Assembly (NCBI GenBank): GCA_030141605.1
Contig: JAQGDQ010000454.1
Span: 124,001-188,000, forward strand
Reading direction: 5' to 3'
DNA length: 64,000 bases
DNA from: Tubiluchus corallicola
Taxonomy: Eukaryota > Priapulida > Priapulimorpha > Priapulimorphida > Tubiluchidae
Translations under genes and position numbers: made by a program
The notes under the pieces: model-generated
What the model was told of the DNA's origin: nothing
What the model saw: the letters and a program-made list of their open reading frames with translations, nothing else
Databases searched by the model: none
Shown here: positions 61,010 through 64,000 of the stretch, piece after piece
Layout of the letters: every line of letters starts with the position of its first letter
How positions within the stretch are numbered: the stretch's first letter is position 1

Positions 61010-61600
61010 CTAACACTTGAGGTGCCCATCCCTCTTGTTAATGTGTTTTGTCACTTCTGCACACAGCTGTTCTACGAACGTCACAAATTGAGACCAATTC
61101 ATGGTAGACCAAACCTCACGGTTAGCGTCCAGGTAAAGGGCGCAAGCACCGTCAACAGTCATATAGGCCAATCTCACACACACGCCACCAGCATTCTGAG
61201 AATCGGGCGAAATACAGAACCCCTTAAACGTAATGCTTTGGACCCAAGTGCGGAACTTTTCACTGCACTCTATTTCTTGACCTGTAAATTTAGGCAAATC
61301 TGCCAAGGCGCTACATAAGGCCCACTGGTCAGTAAAGGTCCCTATTTGAGATGAGAGATAGCTAGCCCTTTCTACTAGAGTGGGTACCGCCCCACTTGTT
61401 TGAGCAGCTGTTTGCTCATCTAATTTACTCTCATCTTTAGCGCTTTCCGCGCTCTGTTCACTATCCCGTATCCTTCGCAGAACTACTGCATGTAAGGCCT
61501 GTACCTCCGGACTCTGCCCGTCTAACCAACCGATCGGGAGACTTCCGGTTCTGATCCAGCTCTCAAGTTGAGCTTCTGTTATTTCTTGAGGGTCAGACAT
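61010..61600 (-). CDS. gag-like protein (N-terminal part) of the LTR element
   Basis: 196 codons from ATG at 61600 (MSDPQEIT) to a stop. The N-terminal 80 residues are acidic and Gln/Ser-rich; the following part has LPKFTGQE, FRTWVQSITFKGF and WSTMNWSQFVTFVEQL, reminiscent of the helical capsid domain of Gypsy-type gag proteins. Its position directly after the primer site supports gag. There is no zinc-knuckle nucleocapsid, so it looks C-terminally truncated. An overlapping frame continues past the stop for about 40 codons (APQVLVRNGRQWVRKDP) and is unassigned. It is probably a remnant. Confidence 0.6.
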   Translation of the reverse strand: MSDPQEITEAQLESWIRTGSLPIGWLDGQSPEVQALHAVVLRRIRDSEQSAESAKDESKLDEQTAAQTSGAVPTLVERASYLSSQIGTFTDQWALCSALADLPKFTGQEIECSEKFRTWVQSITFKGFCISPDSQNAGGVCVRLAYMTVDGACALYLDANREVWSTMNWSQFVTFVEQLCAEVTKHINKRDGHLKC

Positions 61601-61938
61601 AATTTTTCGCAACTAGGCGCAATCAACAAAATTATCTTCAATACAATAACACGGCTGTTAACACCTTCAGGCAGTACAAAAACCACTTACCAATTAATGT
61701 GGGGATCTCCGCTTCGTTCTGGTGCAGCCTTCCGATCCGTTACCAGGGCGGTAATTACTTTCCAATTTCTTGAATGTCCGCAAGGCTTGCTTAATTACTC
61801 TCCGATGCGTCTCGTTTAGTCGCGTTTCCTGAGAATAACGTACTTATCGTATATAACAAGTTCACAATGTTTACAAAATTCCGAACCTTAATTACAAAGT
61901 TACAAAAGATTGCAAATACTAAATAGCAAAACACTAAA

Positions 61939-61956
61939 TCCGCGATCACGGCACCA
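61939..61956 (-). other. Primer-binding site, tRNA-His type
   Basis: On the - strand, two bases after the 5' LTR, TGGTGCCGTGA followed by TCGCGG. TGG pairs with the CCA of a tRNA, and TGGTGCCGTGA is complementary to the 3' end expected for animal tRNA-His (acceptor strand GCCGTGA). The match is 11 bases and then diverges. Confidence 0.8.
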
Positions 61957-61958
61957 GT

Positions 61959-63272
61959 TATCACCTTTCTTAATTGAAATGCCTAATGCTTCCGTTAATC
62001 TTGATCGTATAGTGTAAGGTGACTTAAATCTATATATCGCATAGATTGAATTTAATATGTCCGTTTAATTTCTAATTGCTATAAGGTGAATCCTTCACCT
62101 GACTCCGAGAGCTTCAGATATCAGTCTAGTAAGCAATGATCGTCTTATCTAAACTTCACCTTGACCTTCGCGTTGTGAGAAAGGTCTATTTCTCTCAAGT
62201 TTCCTAGCGACGCTCCCGCAATATGAGCGCTAGTTAAATCAAAGCGAACTAATCAGATTCGTATATCGGAAATAGTGTTGCTTGAGTTAAACACTCTGAT
62301 AACATACATTAACTCAATCGTTAAATGTCAAAGAGAATTGCTTTATTGATTTACAATAATTACTGCTTCTAGATAGCTTACAAGATTTAGTCCTTATGCG
62401 CTTTTGACGCGTACAACTAGTTTATAGCTTTCCAAAAGTATCTCTCTGAACAATTCTTCAATTCCTATCACCTAAGGTGTACACTTTACACTTCTCCTAT
62501 CTATAGTACAATGTGAACTTATGCGAACTACCAATATGCACAGTTAATTCTCAGTTTACCAATATGTCAAGATTACTTAACTCTGCGGATTGACCCAATG
62601 TACCCCGTACAATTTGGTCAACTCCGATAGTTGATATAAGACTTCTCGTTGCTCAGTGCCTAGATTATCCTAGGAACGCAGAAAGATGTCTATGCTGAAC
62701 TTCTCAAGTTGTCTCGTCTGTCAAATAGCCCTCCTTGTGTAATTTGCCGCACACACTGCACGTGTCTCCTCCAATACGATCGGGTGGAACGAGCGCTGGG
62801 TTATTCGAACCCGGGGCTTATATTTCATTGAAGTAACCTTGCAACAACCTTGCACGATTGCAACGTCGCATGCAACATTAAGAACGTCGCACGAAACATT
62901 AAAATTTATGGGACAGTTCGGAGGACATAGTCATCATACGCCCGTAAAACTTATCTGTCCTCTTTCTTCAAGAAACAGTGACCTCGCAGAGTTTTCGTTA
63001 ATTACTAGTAACTTGTGCATATTGCTCATTATAAACGGTACATCCGTCTCAACCTAATATTAGCTAATTATCCTGAGCATCTTAGAGTGTCCTTACGTAA
63101 ACGATAAGTTTACTTCTTACAACCTACGCTTTTTACAGTTCATTAAATTCGAGCTTTAACAGCTGAGTGAGTTCCTATTGCACCATCTGTAAATTTATTC
63201 ATGCAATCAGGGAGGCAGGCGACTTCATACCAAAATATCGAAAATCATCAATTTATAAATTTATTCACCACA
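61959..63272 (-). repeat. 5' LTR of the LTR element
   Basis: 1314 bp. On the - strand it begins TGTGGTGAATAAA and ends AAAGGTGATA. The end is TA rather than the canonical CA. It contains a polymerase III B-box-like ggttcgaataaccc (also in the 3' LTR). Confidence 0.93.
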
Positions 63273-63541
63273 ATCGCCTAGTTGTCTCAGAAACGTCTAG
63301 TACGGGCAACTCCTACGCAGGTGTATATAAAAATTATCAGCAATTGACTCAACTAATTCCCCATACTTTCGATTCTATACGTAGAGATACACGTGGTTAC
63401 ACTGATGTAATGATGTAACCAAAGTGACGGCTCACCAACTAGCGGTCAGCTCGTGAAATAACGGATTGTGCCCATATCATGCGGGACTTTTTAGCGGTTC
63501 ACATTCTGTCCGATATAAGTAAAAACGAGGTCCGACAAACC
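63273..63541 (+). mobile_element. pogo-like repeat, right part (split by the LTR element)
   Basis: From cgcctagttgtctc to cgaggtccgacaaaccgagat, matching 10165-10555 with a shorter middle. It resumes exactly where the left part stops. Confidence 0.8.
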
Positions 63542-63755
63542 GAGATATTGTTACACAAATTTATGCCGCTCCGCTAATTACAATTATTAGCATTCTGTGG
63601 CGTCTAACAACAATTAAATAAACACACCAGCATTCTAATTAAAATTTAAACAAATCACAATAAAACCCAGTGAATTTAAACCAGATCCTCTACACAACAC
63701 GAATTTATTTCGAAAAGGCTAAAATGAACAAGCAAATCTTGAGTTTTGTTAATTC
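63542..63755. other. Intergenic sequence
   Basis: Nothing recognised. Confidence 0.5.
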
Positions 63756-64000
63756 AAGCAAAACCGGACACAATGTTAAATAGTAGGTCAAAACAATCCA
63801 CTCTTTAAAATATTAAAAGGAAACATACTATTTTTACAAAAATGACTTACATGAAAGAATTATTACTATACAAACACAATTTCACGCTTGCGCCACTAGT
63901 TCTTCGCTGTTACCTGCATTTCGCCATTTGCTAGTTAGACAGTCACTAGCGGCTGCATTTCACAAAAAACAGGTGCTGTACCTCTCAGTTGAGATGTGTT
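63756..64000 (-). repeat. TTAA-ended interspersed repeat, cut by window end
   Basis: Begins agcaaaaccggacacaatg and continues with gccactagttcttcgctgtt and acaggtgctgtacctctcag, as at 16802-17050. Confidence 0.78.

Larger units (their letters stand above)
57961..63272 (-). mobile_element. Non-autonomous LTR retroelement with gag-like and env-like pieces
   Basis: 5312 bp. Two direct 1314-bp LTRs (57961-59274, 61959-63272) flank a 2684-bp interior. A 4-bp target duplication ATCG (57957-57960, 63273-63276) is present. On the - strand the order is 5' LTR, primer-binding site, gag-like frame, unassigned sequence, env-like membrane-anchor frame, polypurine tract, 3' LTR. No protease, reverse transcriptase, RNase H or integrase is seen, so movement would need enzymes from another element. 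The LTRs differ at only about a dozen positions, so insertion is recent. It lies inside a pogo-like repeat. Confidence 0.93.

Overview
This is animal nuclear DNA: AT-rich, with spliced genes, introns of roughly 1-2 kb, and many transposable elements and simple repeats. No operons, CRISPR or bacterial signals are seen. The phylum cannot be fixed from the sequence. The genes fit a non-vertebrate metazoan, probably a bilaterian.

Region 1 (1-23430, + strand) is the 3' part of a GRIP-family multi-PDZ scaffold gene. Thirteen exons with mutually consistent splice phases run from the second half of PDZ1 to the stop codon after PDZ7, about 995 codons. The 5' end lies outside the window. Its introns are filled with short DNA transposons (hAT-like, pogo-like, TTAA-ended), tri- and hexanucleotide arrays and Penelope-type fragments.

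Region 2 (23431-57100) contains two tandem - strand paralogues of a small secreted collagen-like gene: gene 1 at 28897-35960 and gene 2 at 49775-54700. They share a non-coding first exon, a signal-peptide exon, a 171-base Gly-X-Y exon and a Gln-rich last exon. Gene 1 carries about 225 extra Asp/Glu/Gly residues, built largely from a 48-bp repeat, which gene 2 lacks. Sequence upstream of each pair member (about 24.0-25.9 kb and 47.1-48.8 kb) also matches, so the duplicated unit is larger than the genes. Between them lie an intact single-exon rhodopsin-like GPCR (39630-40655, - strand), a decayed reverse transcriptase fragment (about 42.25-42.7 kb), minisatellites with 73-bp and 35-bp units and an inverted pair of MITEs. 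A 5'-truncated LINE with a 553-codon RT frame lies at 25.89-27.89 kb.

Region 3 (57590-63540) contains a 5312-bp LTR element on the - strand, with 1314-bp LTRs about 99% identical to each other, a tRNA-His-type primer site, a polypurine tract and a 4-bp target duplication ATCG. Its interior keeps a gag-like frame and an env-like membrane-anchor tail but has no recognisable pol. It sits inside an older pogo-like repeat whose uninterrupted relative is at 10.02-10.56 kb. Beside it is a second, LTR-like promoter fragment with heat-shock-element-like arrays.

The most distinctive content is the tandem collagen-like pair with acidic expansion in one member, the pol-less env-bearing LTR element, and the hammerhead-like cores in Penelope-type repeats.
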